Notes under the pieces: model-generated
Told to the model about the DNA's origin: nothing
The model's input: the letters and a program-made list of their open reading frames with translations, nothing else
Databases searched by the model: none
Translations under genes and position numbers: made by a program
Part shown: positions 1 through 8,397 of the stretch, one piece after another
Position numbering within the stretch: the first letter of the stretch is position 1
Layout: the number at the start of each line of letters is the position of its first letter
NCBI GenBank assembly: GCA_900544765.1
Contig: UQWI01000002.1
Span: forward strand, 186,001 to 250,000
DNA: 64,000 nt
Direction of reading: 5' to 3'
Source: an uncultured Eubacteriales bacterium
GTDB taxonomy: Bacteria > Bacillota > Clostridia > Oscillospirales > Oscillospiraceae

Positions 1-646
1 TGCCGGCGGCGTTCTCGGCGATCTCGTTGTAGAGCTCCTCAACGCGGTCGGCCATGCTGTCGGGGACGGGGCACTCGCTGCGCTTGCTGCCGTTGTACTT
101 GTATGCCTTGCGGGCGACGATGTCGACAATGCCGACGGGCTTGCCGCCCTCGACGATGGGCGCGGCCATCGGGCTGACGCTTGGGCCGAACTTCTCGCGC
201 AGGGCGTTCAGGGCCGTGAAGTAGTCGGCGTGCTCCTCGTCGAGCTTGGAGATATAGATGGCCTTGGGCAGGTTGGCGTCATTGAGGCTCTTCCAGGCCT
301 TCTCGGCGCCGACGTTGACGCCGTCCTTGGCGGAGACGACTATGATGCCGGTGTCGGCGACGCGCAGGGCCTCGACAACCTCGCCGGCGAAGTCAAAATA
401 ACCCGGGGTGTCCAGGATATTTATCTTGGTTTTCTGGTAGTCCGTGTACATCGTGGACAGGGAAATGCTTATCTGGCGGCGAATCTCCTCTGCGTCGAAG
501 TCGGAGACGCTGTTACCGGAGGCGGTGCTGCCCATGCGGTCGGTGACGCCGGTCAGGAACAGGATGCTCTCCGCGAGGGTGCTCTTGCCATTGCCGCCGT
601 GGCCGAGCAGAGCGATGTTGCGGATGTCTTTTGTTGCGTAGCTCAT
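1..646 (-). CDS. EF-G-like translational GTPase (N-terminal part; runs off the window)
   Basis: The first 215 residues of a translation-factor GTPase, cut by the window edge. G1 is GHGGNGKST (residues 15-23), G3 is DTPGYFDF (79-86) and G4 is SKLD (133-136). Canonical EF-G has AHIDAGKTT, DTPGHVDF and NKMD, so this is a divergent EF-G paralogue (EF-G-2/FusA2 type), not the main elongation factor. The start ATG has a good upstream site, AAGGAG, and a sigma-A promoter lies at 707-735. The family binds GTP on the ribosome; the precise role of this branch is unsettled. Sure of the family, less of the function. Confidence 0.88.
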   Translation of the reverse strand, partial: MSYATKDIRNIALLGHGGNGKSTLAESILFLTGVTDRMGSTASGNSVSDFDAEEIRRQISISLSTMYTDYQKTKINILDTPGYFDFAGEVVEALRVADTGIIVVSAKDGVNVGAEKAWKSLNDANLPKAIYISKLDEEHADYFTALNALREKFGPSVSPMAAPIVEGGKPVGIVDIVARKAYKYNGSKRSECPVPDSMADRVEELYNEIAENAAG

Positions 647-706
647 GTGTGGGTTCACTCCTTCTTATATTTGAAACGTAACGTTTTCCCAAAAATCAAC
701 CATCTA

Positions 707-735
707 ATTATATAATACTTTGGCTGGTTTGGCAA
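707..735 (-). promoter_or_regulatory. Sigma-A promoter of the EF-G-like gene
   Basis: On the minus strand TTGCCA (730-735) and TATAAT (707-712) are separated by exactly 17 bp. The leader of about 55 nt that follows contains a near-palindrome around GAAACGTAACGTTTTC (673-688). Confidence 0.7.
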
Positions 736-808
736 TAGCTAAAAAAGCAATCATTTTTATGCCGCGGCGGGCTGTGCAAAACGACAAACAGCGCGATTAT
801 CCGTCACA

Positions 809-1294
809 TTAAGCCGCCGGAGACCATGTTAAGCCGTCTATGACAGACTCAAGCAATTCCCGCTCGTTCTCCGCGGAGAAGAGGCCCATGTCGTATTTTC
901 GGCCGTCTATGTAGAGCTGGCCGCCGTCGGTGAGGACTATTCCGGCCGTGCCGCCGCCGCGCCTGTCCACGATGATTTGCAGTTGGCGCTCGCCCTCAAG
1001 GTCCCAATGCGCCTGACGGAAGGGCGTGAGCAGCGTGCGGTGAAATTTCACGTCACCGAGCCGTTCTCCCAGCTTCTCGAGCTCGGGCGAGCCGGGCGTC
1101 AGTACGGCCTCGTAGTTTTCGTTGGATATATTCCCATCCTCGACGCTCAGCCGGGTGTAAAAGGCTGAGACGCCGCTCTCGACGCCGTAGCGGGCCGAGA
1201 AGCTGAGCGGCCAGAACAGCCACAGCAGGAGAGCCGCGGCGATGACGGCTGCGGCTATGGCGATGCCGGCCTTGCGCTTTAACGAAGCGTCCAT
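809..1294 (-). CDS. Hypothetical single-pass membrane protein
   Basis: 161 residues. I start at the ATG at 1294 because AAAGGGG sits about 8 nt upstream; a longer frame to 1324 lacks a site. A short basic N-terminus is followed by one hydrophobic helix (about residues 6-28), then an extracytoplasmic domain of about 130 residues with no motif I recognise. No cysteine lipobox is seen. It lies downstream of the pseudo-ATPase gene and that gene's terminator hairpin falls just upstream of this start, so it may be separately transcribed or fed by readthrough. Confidence 0.7.
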   Translation of the reverse strand: MDASLKRKAGIAIAAAVIAAALLLWLFWPLSFSARYGVESGVSAFYTRLSVEDGNISNENYEAVLTPGSPELEKLGERLGDVKFHRTLLTPFRQAHWDLEGERQLQIIVDRRGGGTAGIVLTDGGQLYIDGRKYDMGLFSAENERELLESVIDGLTWSPAA

Positions 1295-1309
1295 GCACGA
1301 TCCCCTTTC

Positions 1310-1341
1310 AAAAAAGCCCCCCAAGACGCGCTCGGGGGGCT
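1310..1341 (-). terminator. Rho-independent terminator of the pseudo-P-type ATPase gene
   Basis: An 8-bp perfect stem AGCCCCCC/GGGGGGCT (1315-1322 with 1334-1341) is followed on the minus strand by TTTTTT, about 10 bp after the stop of the 1352-3886 gene. Confidence 0.85.
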
Positions 1342-1351
1342 GAGTTGTGTG

Positions 1352-3886
1352 TCAATGCGCACCGGCTACGGACGCGACGACGCCGGGCAGGGTGAATACG
1401 GCCATGTAGGCCAGGAGCCAGGCCACGCTGAGCCCGGAGCCGAAGGCGTACAGGGCGAAGGCCAGCAGTACGCCGGAGACGGCGCAGACGAGGCTCAGCA
1501 CGGTGCCCAGCTGGGCGGATATGTAGCAGCGGCGGCCGCAGCCGGCGACCTCCATGTAAGCGCCCAGGCCTTCGCGGGCCATCAGGGCGCAGGCGCGGCT
1601 CTCGTCGGAGGGTGAGGCGCCGGAGACGGCGTAGCGCACGGCGTAAAGCGGGAAGTCGAAACCGTCGGTGGGGATACCGTACTTGCGGTGGAGCATGAGC
1701 GGGGTCACCAGGAAATCGCGCACGGCGAAAATAGGCGCGCGGCGGCTGCGCAGGCAGCTGACAAGCGCCTTGCCGACGCTGGGCACGGGGCTGTACTCAA
1801 TGTTGAAGATGCCGCTGAGCACCCCGCTGATGGCCACAAACACGGCGCTGCGGTCGGCGAGCTTCTGCGGGACCATTATGCCCATCAGGCGCATGAAGGC
1901 CGCGCTGCCGCACAGTACCTCCTCGCCCGCGATGAGGGCCGTCAGTCCGCCGCCCTCGTGGCAGCAGAAGTCCTCAACGCGGCGCATGGCGTAGCCGTTG
2001 CGGCGCAGCAGCTCCGAGAAAAGGGGAGAGAGCACGCTGCCGGAGGCAATCACTACGCTGCCTGCGTCGGCTATGACGCGCTCCGGCGAGGAACCGGAGA
2101 GTATGCGTATGGACTGAATTTTCACGCTCTCGCCGGGGAAGAGGTCGGAGTCGGTCACAACCATGCCCACGGCCCTGCCTATATCGCGCATACCGGGCCA
2201 GCCGGCTACAGCCGCGCCCCGCCTGTAGGCGCGCAGGGCCAGCAGGAAATAGGGCAGGGGGCAGGCCACGAAGGCCGCGCAGGGGGCCGCGCAGGCGGTC
2301 GTGGCGGCGAGGATGCGGAAGAAATATGTCCAGCTGCCGGAGATGCCTGTGGCCACGAGGGAGAGCAGGAAGCTTCCAACAACCAGCCAGGGAGCGGCTC
2401 CGGAGAAGGCGCTTTCCGCCGCGTCGGGTTCCTCACAGCGGTGCAGCCAGCCTTCGAGGCTGGCCTTTGACTTCATGAGCACGGAGCCATCGCGCCCGTC
2501 TATGCCGCTCTCTGCGGTGACGGTTATCGGGTCCTCGGCCAGCTCGCGGGCCTTGGCCGAGAAGCGCAGCGCCCGCGCCTCCAGCAGCGCGCCGTAGAGC
2601 GCGAACACCATGCTGAGCGCGCTGGCAGCGCACATGGGCGTGCCCCAGCCCGCAGTACCCGCGGCGTAGCTTATCGCGGCGTCGAGCGCGCTGGCTATAC
2701 ATGCCAGGGAGACCAGCGACCACATGCCTATGCGGCCGCGCACCAGGCTCATAATACCTGATGTGAACACGTCCAGGCCGAGCATGACCACGGTCAGCTC
2801 CAGCACCAGGCACACGAGGCTGGTGACCTTCAGGTCGCTGCCCAGAGCGCCGAAGGCGGGCAGGCCGAGGGATATCCACAGCAGGGCCAGCATGGGGAAG
2901 AGGGAGAGGCGGAAGCGTATACGCAGGGAGTTCACGTTTCCGGCGTAGTACTTCGCGGCCTTGTTGGCGGGCAGCTCCTCGCCGATGTCCTCGTCGTCCT
3001 CGGGGGCGACTGCCTCGCCTGCGGTCTGCGCATTGCCGAGCTTCACGCCAAGCACGGCCAGAAGGGCAAGGACGGGGTTCTTGGCGCGCGGGGCGCGGCC
3101 GTAGTCGCGGCGCGGGGCGTTCTCGCTGTCCTCGGAGGCATAGCCGTAGCCCTCGTCGGAGTCCACGCCGTAATTGCGGACGCCGTCGTCCGGCGCATAG
3201 TCATGTATGCCGCCGTCCGGGCCTTCGTCGTAGCCGTGCGGGCCTTCGTAGGCTTCCGCGTCGCGGCCGTCTGCGCCGTAGTCCTGCACGTCGTAATCGA
3301 ATCCGGTGCCGCCGGCTATGTTCTCGGCCTCGCGGCCGGGGGCATATGCGCTGCCGCTGAAGCTGTGAGGGGCGGCGTCATAGCGGGCGCTCCAGGCGGA
3401 GCTGCGCCGCTCGGCCTCGGCGACCACATCGTCCAGGCTGCGCTTCTTCGGCGCGGAGTAGACCTTCACGTCCTCGTCGCCGTCGGGGAGCTGTGCGCTC
3501 GGACGATAGACCTTTACGTCGTCGTCGCCGGCGAAATCCGGCTCTCCGGAGGGCTCGGGCGTGTACTCGTCCTCCTCGGGGACGCTCACGCGGCGGGTGA
3601 GGCGCTCAAAGCTGCGGCGCAGGCGGCCGGTGTAGCCGTAGGCCTCGCGCTCGTAATCGGGCTCGTATTCCGGCTCCGGAGGGGAGGCATACCCGGCAGA
3701 ATCGCTGTCTATGCCCGCGTAGAGCCCGCCGTCCTCGTCCTCAAAGTCTATGCTGCTCTCCGGAGAGACTTCGGGCTCCGGCGAGGCATAGGGCGCGGCG
3801 TCGGGATAGTCCGCGTACTCGGCCAGGATGCTCTCCAGGCTCGGGGACTCGTCGTTTTCGGTTGTCAGCTTATCTATGTCCAGCAA
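1352..3886 (-). CDS. Degenerate P1B-type ATPase-like membrane protein with long acidic N-terminus
   Basis: 844 residues from a TTG start (AGAGGTG upstream, inside the end of rlmB). Residues 1-310 are low-complexity, acidic and Tyr/Pro/Gly rich. The rest has the order of a heavy-metal P-type ATPase: four helices (about 325-435), a very short actuator-like segment (440-490) without TGE, two helices (497-550) with APCAAFVACPLP where P1B pumps have CPCALGLATPTA, VVTDSD (576-581) where the phosphorylated DKTGT should be, an N-domain-like block (637-673), a P-domain-like block (690-745) with VRDF for TGDN, and two last helices (790-840). Every catalytic motif is altered, so pumping is unlikely. A scaffold or sensor role is only inference. 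Confidence 0.75.
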   Translation of the reverse strand: MLDIDKLTTENDESPSLESILAEYADYPDAAPYASPEPEVSPESSIDFEDEDGGLYAGIDSDSAGYASPPEPEYEPDYEREAYGYTGRLRRSFERLTRRVSVPEEDEYTPEPSGEPDFAGDDDVKVYRPSAQLPDGDEDVKVYSAPKKRSLDDVVAEAERRSSAWSARYDAAPHSFSGSAYAPGREAENIAGGTGFDYDVQDYGADGRDAEAYEGPHGYDEGPDGGIHDYAPDDGVRNYGVDSDEGYGYASEDSENAPRRDYGRAPRAKNPVLALLAVLGVKLGNAQTAGEAVAPEDDEDIGEELPANKAAKYYAGNVNSLRIRFRLSLFPMLALLWISLGLPAFGALGSDLKVTSLVCLVLELTVVMLGLDVFTSGIMSLVRGRIGMWSLVSLACIASALDAAISYAAGTAGWGTPMCAASALSMVFALYGALLEARALRFSAKARELAEDPITVTAESGIDGRDGSVLMKSKASLEGWLHRCEEPDAAESAFSGAAPWLVVGSFLLSLVATGISGSWTYFFRILAATTACAAPCAAFVACPLPYFLLALRAYRRGAAVAGWPGMRDIGRAVGMVVTDSDLFPGESVKIQSIRILSGSSPERVIADAGSVVIASGSVLSPLFSELLRRNGYAMRRVEDFCCHEGGGLTALIAGEEVLCGSAAFMRLMGIMVPQKLADRSAVFVAISGVLSGIFNIEYSPVPSVGKALVSCLRSRRAPIFAVRDFLVTPLMLHRKYGIPTDGFDFPLYAVRYAVSGASPSDESRACALMAREGLGAYMEVAGCGRRCYISAQLGTVLSLVCAVSGVLLAFALYAFGSGLSVAWLLAYMAVFTLPGVVASVAGAH

Positions 3887-3889
3887 ATG

Positions 3890-4654
3890 TTACACCTCTG
3901 ACTGCCGCTGCCGCAGCACCTCATATATAAGTACAGCTGCGGCGGCGGAGGCGTTGAGCGAGCTAACCCGCCCACGCATCGGTATGCTCACCAGTACGTC
4001 ACAGCACTCGCGCACCAGACGGCCCAGGCCCTCGCCCTCAGAGCCGATGACCAGGCAGATGGGGCCGGTGAGGTCGGTCTGCCACATGCCGCTTTCGCCC
4101 TCGGCGGCCGCGCCGTAGACCCATACGCCGCGCTCCTTGAGCTCACGAAGCACTGCGGGGATGTTCGGCACGCGGGCCACGGGCAGGTACTCGGCGGCGC
4201 CCGCGCTGGTCTTGTCCACCACGGCGGTGAGGCCCGCGCTGCGGCGCTTGGGTATGATGACGCCGTGCGCGCCCGCGCACTCGGCCGAGCGTATTACGGC
4301 GCCCAGGTTGTGCACGTCGCTTATCTCGTCGCACACGACGATGAAGGGGGCTTCGCTGCGCTCTTCGGCAAGGGCGAAGATGTCGTCCACGGAGGCGTAC
4401 TCGGTAACGGCGGCGACGGCGATCACGCCCTGGTGCGAGCCGGTTACGCTCATCTCGTCGAGCTTGCGCCTGTCCACCGTGACGACGGCGATGCCGCGCT
4501 CCTTCGCGCGGGATATTATGCGGCCCAGGGCGCTGTCACCCGTGCCGCGGGCGACGAACAGCTTGTCGATGGACCTACCGGCCCTCATCGCCTCGTTGAC
4601 CGCGTTGCGGCCCTCTATCAAATCAATCCTGTCATTCCTGCGCTCTGCGTCCAT
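3890..4654 (-). CDS. rlmB: 23S rRNA (guanosine-2'-O-)-methyltransferase, RlmB/TrmH family
   Basis: 254 residues; the ATG at 4654 is preceded by GGAGG with 5-nt spacing, so the two upstream ATGs are rejected. An L30e-like RNA-binding N-domain (about 10-90) precedes the SPOUT domain with the three family motifs: NLGAVIRSAE (116-125), GSEGEGL (204-210) and SIPMRGRVSSLNAS (223-236), which form the SAM-binding knot. The family methylates a 2'-OH in rRNA (G2251 in E. coli). The stop lies 3 nt from the TTG start of the next gene, so translation of the pseudo-ATPase is probably coupled. Confidence 0.9.
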   Translation of the reverse strand: MDAERRNDRIDLIEGRNAVNEAMRAGRSIDKLFVARGTGDSALGRIISRAKERGIAVVTVDRRKLDEMSVTGSHQGVIAVAAVTEYASVDDIFALAEERSEAPFIVVCDEISDVHNLGAVIRSAECAGAHGVIIPKRRSAGLTAVVDKTSAGAAEYLPVARVPNIPAVLRELKERGVWVYGAAAEGESGMWQTDLTGPICLVIGSEGEGLGRLVRECCDVLVSIPMRGRVSSLNASAAAAVLIYEVLRQRQSEV

Positions 4655-4801
4655 GACGGCCTCCGTACTAAGCATAGTGATACAGATAAGACTATACCAC
4701 AACGCCGCGAAAGAATAAAGGCCTAAATTGCGGGAATTTGTAAAATCTCGCCGGGGTCATTACCGGCAAGGCTTCCGCATATTCTGCAAGGGGGTGGTGA
4801 G

Positions 4802-5308
4802 ATGGAAGGAACATGGCCGCTTATACTCGACGGCGTGGAGTGCGGCAGCGTGACGGCGGAAAAGCGCGGGGCCTACACCCTGTTCACGGCCCGGGCGCTG
4901 TACACGGGCGAGGTGAAGCGCATCTCGCTCTACGGCGGCGGTGCGGAGGGCTATTTGGGAGTGCTTTCGCCGGACGCAGACGGCGTGTCGCTCACGAGGA
5001 AGCTCACGCGCAGCGGCATGGCCTCGTTCCCGGAGCGGCCGGAGTACGCCGCCGAGGCCGGCGGTGGGCCGGAGCGGGAGCGCGCGCCGGAGAGGGCGGA
5101 GGAACAGGTACAGGCAGAGCAGGGGGAACCGGATGCGGTTCCCTCCGACGGCGAGCTCTGGTACGCCTCGCCGGACGGGACGCTGTCGCGCTTCGACGGG
5201 CAGCGGCTGCTGGTGGCCCTGCCGAGCGAGAACGTGCGTGTGCCGGACTGGGCAAAGCACGTCGTACAGCGCATAAACGGCCGGGAATACGTTGTATTTC
5301 CGCGCTGA
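4802..5308 (+). CDS. Hypothetical protein, conserved-looking, function unknown
   Basis: 168 residues, ATG preceded by a GGGGGTGGTGAG site. A beta-rich N-domain (about 1-70) is followed by a Glu/Ala/Arg-rich linker (80-115) and a short C-terminal domain ending in YVVFPR. No signal peptide or membrane helix. Divergent from rlmB, with 147 bp between the starts. The promoter of the next gene overlaps its 3' end. I do not recognise the family. Confidence 0.65.
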   Translation: MEGTWPLILDGVECGSVTAEKRGAYTLFTARALYTGEVKRISLYGGGAEGYLGVLSPDADGVSLTRKLTRSGMASFPERPEYAAEAGGGPERERAPERAEEQVQAEQGEPDAVPSDGELWYASPDGTLSRFDGQRLLVALPSENVRVPDWAKHVVQRINGREYVVFPR

Positions 5309-5320
5309 GGATGGTATAAT
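5292..5320 (+). promoter_or_regulatory. Sigma-A promoter of pdp
   Basis: TTGTAT (5292-5297), 17 bp, TATAAT (5315-5320). The -35 lies inside the last codons of the preceding gene. Confidence 0.7.
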
Positions 5321-5361
5321 CGGCTCAAGAAAAACTACACCAGATAGCGGAGGGATAAACC

Positions 5362-6678
5362 ATGCTGATGACAGATATAATAGGCAAAAAGCGCGACGGC
5401 GGAGAGCTGAGCCGTGAGGAGATAGAGTTTTTCATCAAAGGCGTCGTGGACGGGAGCATACCCGACTACCAGACCAGCGCCCTGCTTATGGCCATAGTGT
5501 GGCGAGGGATGACCCGCCGCGAGACGCTGGACCTCACGCTGGCGATGATGCACTCCGGAGAGACGCTGGACCTGAGCTCCATCACGGGCGTCAAGGCCGA
5601 CAAGCACTCCACGGGCGGCGTCGGCGACAAGACCTCGCTCGCGCTGCTGCCGATGGTTGCGGCGCAGGGCATACACATGGCCAAGATGTCGGGCCGCGGC
5701 CTCGGCCACACCGGCGGCACCCTGGACAAGCTGGAGAGCTTCAAGGGCTTTTCAAGCGCCCTGACGGACGGGCAGTTCCTGCGCCAGGTACAGGACGTGG
5801 GCTTTGCCATCGCGGGACAGACCGCAGATTTGGACCCGGCGGACAAGAAGCTCTACGCCCTGCGCGACGTGACCGGCACGGTGCAGAGCATCCCGCTCAT
5901 CGTGAGCAGCATCATGTCGAAGAAGCTCGCGGCGGGCGCCGACGTAATTGTACTCGACGTCAAGGTCGGTTCCGGCGCGTTTATGAAAACTGAGGAGGAC
6001 GCGCGCACCCTCGCGCGGGAGATGGTGGAGATAGGCACGCTCGCCGGGCGAAAGACGGTCGCCTGCATCACGGACATGGACCAGCCGCTCGGGAACGCTG
6101 TCGGCAACGCGCTGGAGGTCAAGGAGGCTCTCTCGCTGCTCAAGGGCGAATACGGCGGCGAGCTGAAGGAGCTGTGCCTGACGCTTGGCGGCTGCATCCT
6201 CACCGAGGCCGGGGCGGCGGCGGACGACGCCGAGGCCCGCGAAATGCTCGAGCGCGGCATAGCCGACGGCAGCGCGCTGGAGAAGTTTGCCGAGTTCATC
6301 CGCGCCCAGGGCGGCGACGCGAGCGAGGTCTACGACGCCGCGCTCCTGCCCGAGGCCCCGGTCAAGTACGAAGTCCCGAGTGAAACGGGCGGATACGTCC
6401 GGCATATAGACGCCGAGGGCGTCGGCCTGGTGAGCATGCACCTGGGCGGCGGACGTGAGACAGCCGAGAGCGTGATTGACCTGGCGGTCGGAGTGGTGCT
6501 GCACAAAAAGCGCGGCGACGCGGTGGGCGAGGGCGAATCCCTGGCCACCATCCACGCCCGCGACGAGGCCTCGGCAGAGAGCGCGGCCAAACTGCTCAGG
6601 AGCGCGTACACCATCGGTGCGGACAGGCCCGAAAGCTCGCCTTTCGTCAAGGCAATTATCCGCGCCGGGGACCGGTGA
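5362..6678 (+). CDS. pdp: Pyrimidine-nucleoside (thymidine) phosphorylase
   Basis: 438 residues, full length for the family, with GGAGG upstream. It catalyses reversible phosphorolysis of thymidine, deoxyuridine and usually uridine to base plus (deoxy)ribose 1-phosphate in nucleoside salvage. [10 protein letters not shown] (81-90, phosphate-binding loop) and the family signature [16 protein letters not shown] (110-125) are both intact. The Gram-positive enzymes of this type accept uridine as well as thymidine, hence pdp rather than deoA, though sequence alone cannot decide. Downstream 145 bp of hairpin-rich non-coding DNA separates it from an MBL-fold gene. Confidence 0.93.
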   Translation: MLMTDIIGKKRDGGELSREEIEFFIKGVVDGSIPDYQTSALLMAIVWRGMTRRETLDLTLAMMHSGETLDLSSITGVKADKHSTGGVGDKTSLALLPMVAAQGIHMAKMSGRGLGHTGGTLDKLESFKGFSSALTDGQFLRQVQDVGFAIAGQTADLDPADKKLYALRDVTGTVQSIPLIVSSIMSKKLAAGADVIVLDVKVGSGAFMKTEEDARTLAREMVEIGTLAGRKTVACITDMDQPLGNAVGNALEVKEALSLLKGEYGGELKELCLTLGGCILTEAGAAADDAEAREMLERGIADGSALEKFAEFIRAQGGDASEVYDAALLPEAPVKYEVPSETGGYVRHIDAEGVGLVSMHLGGGRETAESVIDLAVGVVLHKKRGDAVGEGESLATIHARDEASAESAAKLLRSAYTIGADRPESSPFVKAIIRAGDR

Positions 6679-6720
6679 GACCGGTTTTTAAAAGGACGGC
6701 GCGTGTAGCGCCCCGGCCAA

Positions 6721-6801
6721 ATTGCATTAGGCTTTGCAGCGCCGGACGGCTGCAAAGCCGCCGTTCGGCTTCCGCAATGTGCATGGCGGCAAAAGCCATG
6801 C
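6721..6801 (+). promoter_or_regulatory. Cluster of stem-loops between pdp and the MBL hydrolase gene
   Basis: A perfect 11-bp stem GGCTTTGCAGC/GCTGCAAAGCC (6730-6740, 6749-6759) is enclosed by ATTGC (6721-6725) and GCAAT (6774-6778), and is followed by GCATGGC/GCCATGC (6781-6787, 6795-6801). None has a U-tract, so it is not a plain terminator. It could be an mRNA processing or stability element, or a leader of the next gene. Confidence 0.5.
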
Positions 6802-6823
6802 AACGGATTAAAAAGGAGATACT

Positions 6824-7639
6824 ATGAAGATAACCTGCCTTATTGACAACTGCGCCCTGGACGGCTTCAAAAGCGAACACGGCCTGAGCCTTTGGATTGA
6901 AGCCTGCGGACACAAGTTCCTTTTCGACACGGGAGAGACCGACGCCTTCCTGGCCAATGCCAAGGCGCTGGGCATCGACATAGGAGAGGCCGAGTTCTGC
7001 GTCATAAGTCACGGCCACCACGACCACGGCGGCGGAATCAGGGCGTTTTTCGAGGCAAACAAGCACGCCAGGGTCTATGTGAGGGAAGGCGCCTTCGGCC
7101 CGCGCTATTCCAACAAGCCGGGGGAAGGCAAGCGGTACATTGGAATTGATGCGTCGCTCCAAGGTGGGAAGCGGATTGTTGAAACGGACGAGAGGTGCGA
7201 AATTTGTCCGGGAATACTCCTGTTTTCCGGGGTTACGGGAAATGAGCTGCACTCTCCCGCGAACGACGTGCTGATGGGTGCGGACGGGGAGACGCCGGAT
7301 GAATTTGCCCACGAGCAGAACATGCTGATTGCCGAGGGAGAGCGCCGCGTCCTTATTGCGGGCTGCGCCCATCGCGGCATAGCCAACATAATGCGGCGCG
7401 CGCTGGAGCTCTCCGGGGGTAAGCTCGACGCCGTTATCGGCGGCATGCACCTGGCGATACCCGGCACAAGCGACATCAACATACCACTCGTCGACGGCAC
7501 GGCGGATTACCTGCTCGCCAGCCCCGGAACTGTGTACTATACGGGGCACTGCACGGGCCTGGGGAGCTTTGCGCGTCTCCAGGAGCGCATGGGCGAGCGG
7601 GTGAAGTACCTGCACGCGGGCGAGAGCATTGAGCTGTAA
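6824..7639 (+). CDS. MBL-fold metallohydrolase (COG1237-like)
   Basis: 271 residues with a near-ideal AAGGAG site. The metal-binding motif SHGHHDHGGG (62-71), a GCAHRG block (about 183-188, third metal-ligand region) and GGMHL (about 206-210) match the COG1237 branch, whose archaeal members are annotated as dihydropteridine-phosphate synthases of methanopterin synthesis. That pathway is not expected here, so the substrate is unknown. Soluble, no signal peptide. Followed after 11 nt by a hypothetical gene, probably one operon. Confidence 0.85.
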   Translation: MKITCLIDNCALDGFKSEHGLSLWIEACGHKFLFDTGETDAFLANAKALGIDIGEAEFCVISHGHHDHGGGIRAFFEANKHARVYVREGAFGPRYSNKPGEGKRYIGIDASLQGGKRIVETDERCEICPGILLFSGVTGNELHSPANDVLMGADGETPDEFAHEQNMLIAEGERRVLIAGCAHRGIANIMRRALELSGGKLDAVIGGMHLAIPGTSDINIPLVDGTADYLLASPGTVYYTGHCTGLGSFARLQERMGERVKYLHAGESIEL

Positions 7640-7650
7640 ACGGGGGCCGG

Positions 7651-8292
7651 ATGAGGACCATCGGGACTGACGGAATTTTCAGCATTGAACCTGTTGAGGG
7701 CATAAGCGGCTGGTACTATGGATGCGATTACGCAAACGGGGACCTGTTCGAGGCCGAAGAGCTGTACCGCTCCGGACACAAGGTGACAGGCAACAGGCTT
7801 GTCTTGATACGTTACCCGGAGGGGAGCGTTATGTCCCTGCCTGCGGGGGAGCACAGATATTGGGGCAGCCCGGTGGGATACGACGGATGTATATATACGC
7901 TGCTTGTGGACTTCGCCGAGGGGAAAATAGAGGTTTCCCGCTTTGGCTGTGGGCGATACGGCTGGGACAGGCTTGCGGAGATAGCGCTGGACAGCATAGA
8001 GGACTGCTATAACCTCATGCTTAAGCTCTCGCCGCCCACGCTGGTCAGGCACTCGAGCGACGATGTGTTCGAGACAATCTGGCCGGAGCGGGCCAGGTTC
8101 CGGGTCGGCGGCAATGAGGGGCTGTGCGCCCGGCAGGGGACGCGCCTGTATTTCTCGGCATGGTACGAGGATCCAGACTACCATGAGGAAACGCTCGTGC
8201 GGGACCTGGCAACGGGCGAAGTGCTTGAGCGGAGGCCCGGCGCACCCTGGCTTATGCCGGACGGGCAGCTGTGGCTGCTTACTAATACCTGA
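7651..8292 (+). CDS. Hypothetical protein (Trp/Tyr-rich, soluble)
   Basis: 213 residues, ATG 11 nt after the MBL hydrolase stop with GGGGGCC upstream. Many aromatic and acidic residues and short beta-prone repeats (for example GWYYGCDY near residue 20 and RLYFSAWYEDPDYHEE near 170) suggest a beta-rich fold. No known motif, signal peptide or helix is visible. Probably co-transcribed with the MBL hydrolase and ended by the strong hairpin at 8300-8331. Confidence 0.65.
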   Translation: MRTIGTDGIFSIEPVEGISGWYYGCDYANGDLFEAEELYRSGHKVTGNRLVLIRYPEGSVMSLPAGEHRYWGSPVGYDGCIYTLLVDFAEGKIEVSRFGCGRYGWDRLAEIALDSIEDCYNLMLKLSPPTLVRHSSDDVFETIWPERARFRVGGNEGLCARQGTRLYFSAWYEDPDYHEETLVRDLATGEVLERRPGAPWLMPDGQLWLLTNT

Positions 8293-8299
8293 TAGCAGT

Positions 8300-8331
8300 A
8301 ATAAGGAGAGGCCCTGGGGCCTCTCCTTATT
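8300..8331 (+). terminator. Terminator of the pdp/MBL-side genes
   Basis: Perfect 14-bp stem AATAAGGAGAGGCC/GGCCTCTCCTTATT (8300-8313, 8318-8331), loop CTGG. The T-run is short, but stem ends are A/T rich on both strands, so it may act both ways. Confidence 0.75.
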
Positions 8332-8353
8332 ACATCAGCGCCCGGCGCAGGGC

Positions 8354-8387
8354 AGCAAAAAAGCACCCGCAGGGGTGCTTTTTTGCT
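8354..8387 (-). terminator. Bidirectional terminator ending the vor operon
   Basis: Perfect 15-bp stem AGCAAAAAAGCACCC/GGGTGCTTTTTTGCT with a 4-nt loop, 10 bp past the vorC stop. The A6/T6 tracts give a U-run on either strand. Confidence 0.85.
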
Positions 8388-8397
8388 TGTGATAGGT

